The position numbers were made by a program, and so were the translations under genes. A stretch of 6,995 bases of DNA from Rhodospirillales bacterium. Lineage in GTDB: Bacteria; Pseudomonadota; Alphaproteobacteria; Rhodospirillales_A; Casp-alpha2. Positions 6,471 through 6,995 of this stretch are shown piece by piece. How positions within the stretch are numbered: position 1 is the first letter of the stretch; every line of letters begins with the position of its first letter. The notes under the pieces were generated by a model. That model made no database searches. It saw only the letters and a list, made by a program, of their open reading frames with translations, and was not told the origin of the DNA. The stretch is from assembly GCA_016763915.1 (NCBI GenBank), contig JAESSX010000272.1, forward strand, positions 1 to 6,995, written 5' to 3'.

Positions 6471-6523
6471 CTACAGAAAGGGCCAGCATAAAAAGACGGC
6501 GGCGCTTGGCAACCGAAAAGGCC

Positions 6524-6943
6524 CTATTCCCCCGCCAAATGCAGGACAATCTGGCGGCGGTACGGGCGGGTGCGGTGCTCGAACACGAATATCCCCTGCC
6601 ACGTGCCCAGAACCATTTGCCCCCCGGTGACGGGGATGGTCAGCGATGTCTGCGTCAGCGCGCCCTTGATATGGGCCGGCATGTCGTCGGCGCCTTCGGT
6701 GGTGTGGGAATAGAGGCGCGGGTCCTCCGGGACCAGGGTCTTGAAGAACGTCTCCAGGTCCCGCATCACGGACGGGTCGGCGTTTTCCTGGATCACCAGC
6801 GACGCCGAGGTATGGCGGCAATAAACGTTCAACAGGCCGGTATCCATGCCCTGTTCGGCCACCCAACGGGCGATGTCGCCGGTGATTTCGGTCAACCCCT
6901 GGCCTTCCGTGTCGAAGCCGAGAGTCCCTTGCGCCTGCTTCAT
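6524..6943 (-). CDS. yjbQ: YjbQ family protein (UPF0047, secondary thiamine-phosphate synthase family)
   Basis: 139 residues, the normal length for this family (about 135-140). The hallmark motifs are present in order: HTSASLVIQENADPSV (44-59), TTEGADDMPAHIK (81-93), LGTWQGI (112-118) and EHR (122-124), ending in GE. Members are small trimeric cytosolic proteins. The conserved histidines (44, 91, 123) line a pocket thought to bind metal or phosphate/sulfate. E. coli YjbQ was reported to show weak thiamine-phosphate synthase activity, and the physiological role remains unclear. The start at 6941-6943 has AAGGA with a 6-nt spacer. An in-frame ATG 15 codons earlier would add an unconserved, Gly/Arg-rich leader and lacks support. 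The stop is TAG. About 100 nt separate it from the membrane-protein gene on the same strand. All key motifs are intact. Confidence 0.95.
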   Translation of the reverse strand: MKQAQGTLGFDTEGQGLTEITGDIARWVAEQGMDTGLLNVYCRHTSASLVIQENADPSVMRDLETFFKTLVPEDPRLYSHTTEGADDMPAHIKGALTQTSLTIPVTGGQMVLGTWQGIFVFEHRTRPYRRQIVLHLAGE

Positions 6944-6949
6944 GGACCG

Positions 6950-6954
6950 TCCTT
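6950..6954 (-). promoter_or_regulatory. Shine-Dalgarno AAGGA fixing the yjbQ start
   Basis: AAGGA, then CGGTCC (6 nt), then ATG at 6943. This favours the 139-residue form over a 154-residue form starting at 6988. Upstream bases 6955-6995 show no recognisable promoter. Confidence 0.65.
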
Positions 6955-6995
6955 GGGTCGGCCCGTCCGTTCGCGCCTGCCCCGCCAACGGCGAC

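Noticed and set aside
6487..6523. Terminator after yjbQ (GC-rich stretch followed by TCTTTTT on the minus strand)
   Set aside because: I could not form a stable stem directly before the T run.

Overview
All convincing genes lie on the minus strand. The high GC content, codon choice and gene types (YjbQ family, TPR fused to a 2OG-Fe(II) oxygenase, Sec-exported proteins) fit a Gram-negative proteobacterium, most likely an alphaproteobacterium. That placement is an inference from general style; no marker gene here settles it. I see no rRNA, tRNA, CRISPR array or intact mobile element.

Read in the direction of transcription (right to left), the window starts with a complete yjbQ-type gene (6943 to 6524). 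A 104-residue inner-membrane protein gene (6422 to 6108) follows. It overlaps, by an ATGA junction, a 586-residue protein with about nine TPRs and a C-terminal 2OG-Fe(II) oxygenase domain (6111 to 4351). These last two are surely co-translated. The membrane gene has an oddity: a second hydrophobic segment is encoded in frame just upstream of its first ATG, behind a strong Shine-Dalgarno, with no normal start codon.

From 4350 to about 3660 there is no intact gene. The stretch holds the C-terminal tail of a solute-binding protein (a decayed gene), an AT-rich island with two near-identical 21/22-bp direct repeats, and about 200 bp of palindrome-containing sequence that I cannot explain.

The left half encodes exported proteins. 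One is a 73-residue periplasmic protein with two cysteines (3651 to 3430). The other is a 1003-residue signal-peptide protein of unknown family (3261 to 250), with a beta-rich body, a coiled coil, a single block holding all six cysteines, and a strongly basic C-terminus. Its reading frame ends in TAG, but the same frame then stays open for 83 codons to the window edge and encodes a clear tectonin-type beta-propeller segment. The likely ancestral product is one long secreted protein with a C-terminal tectonin propeller, now interrupted by an amber codon (mutation, sequencing error or readthrough). This is the most interesting point of the window.
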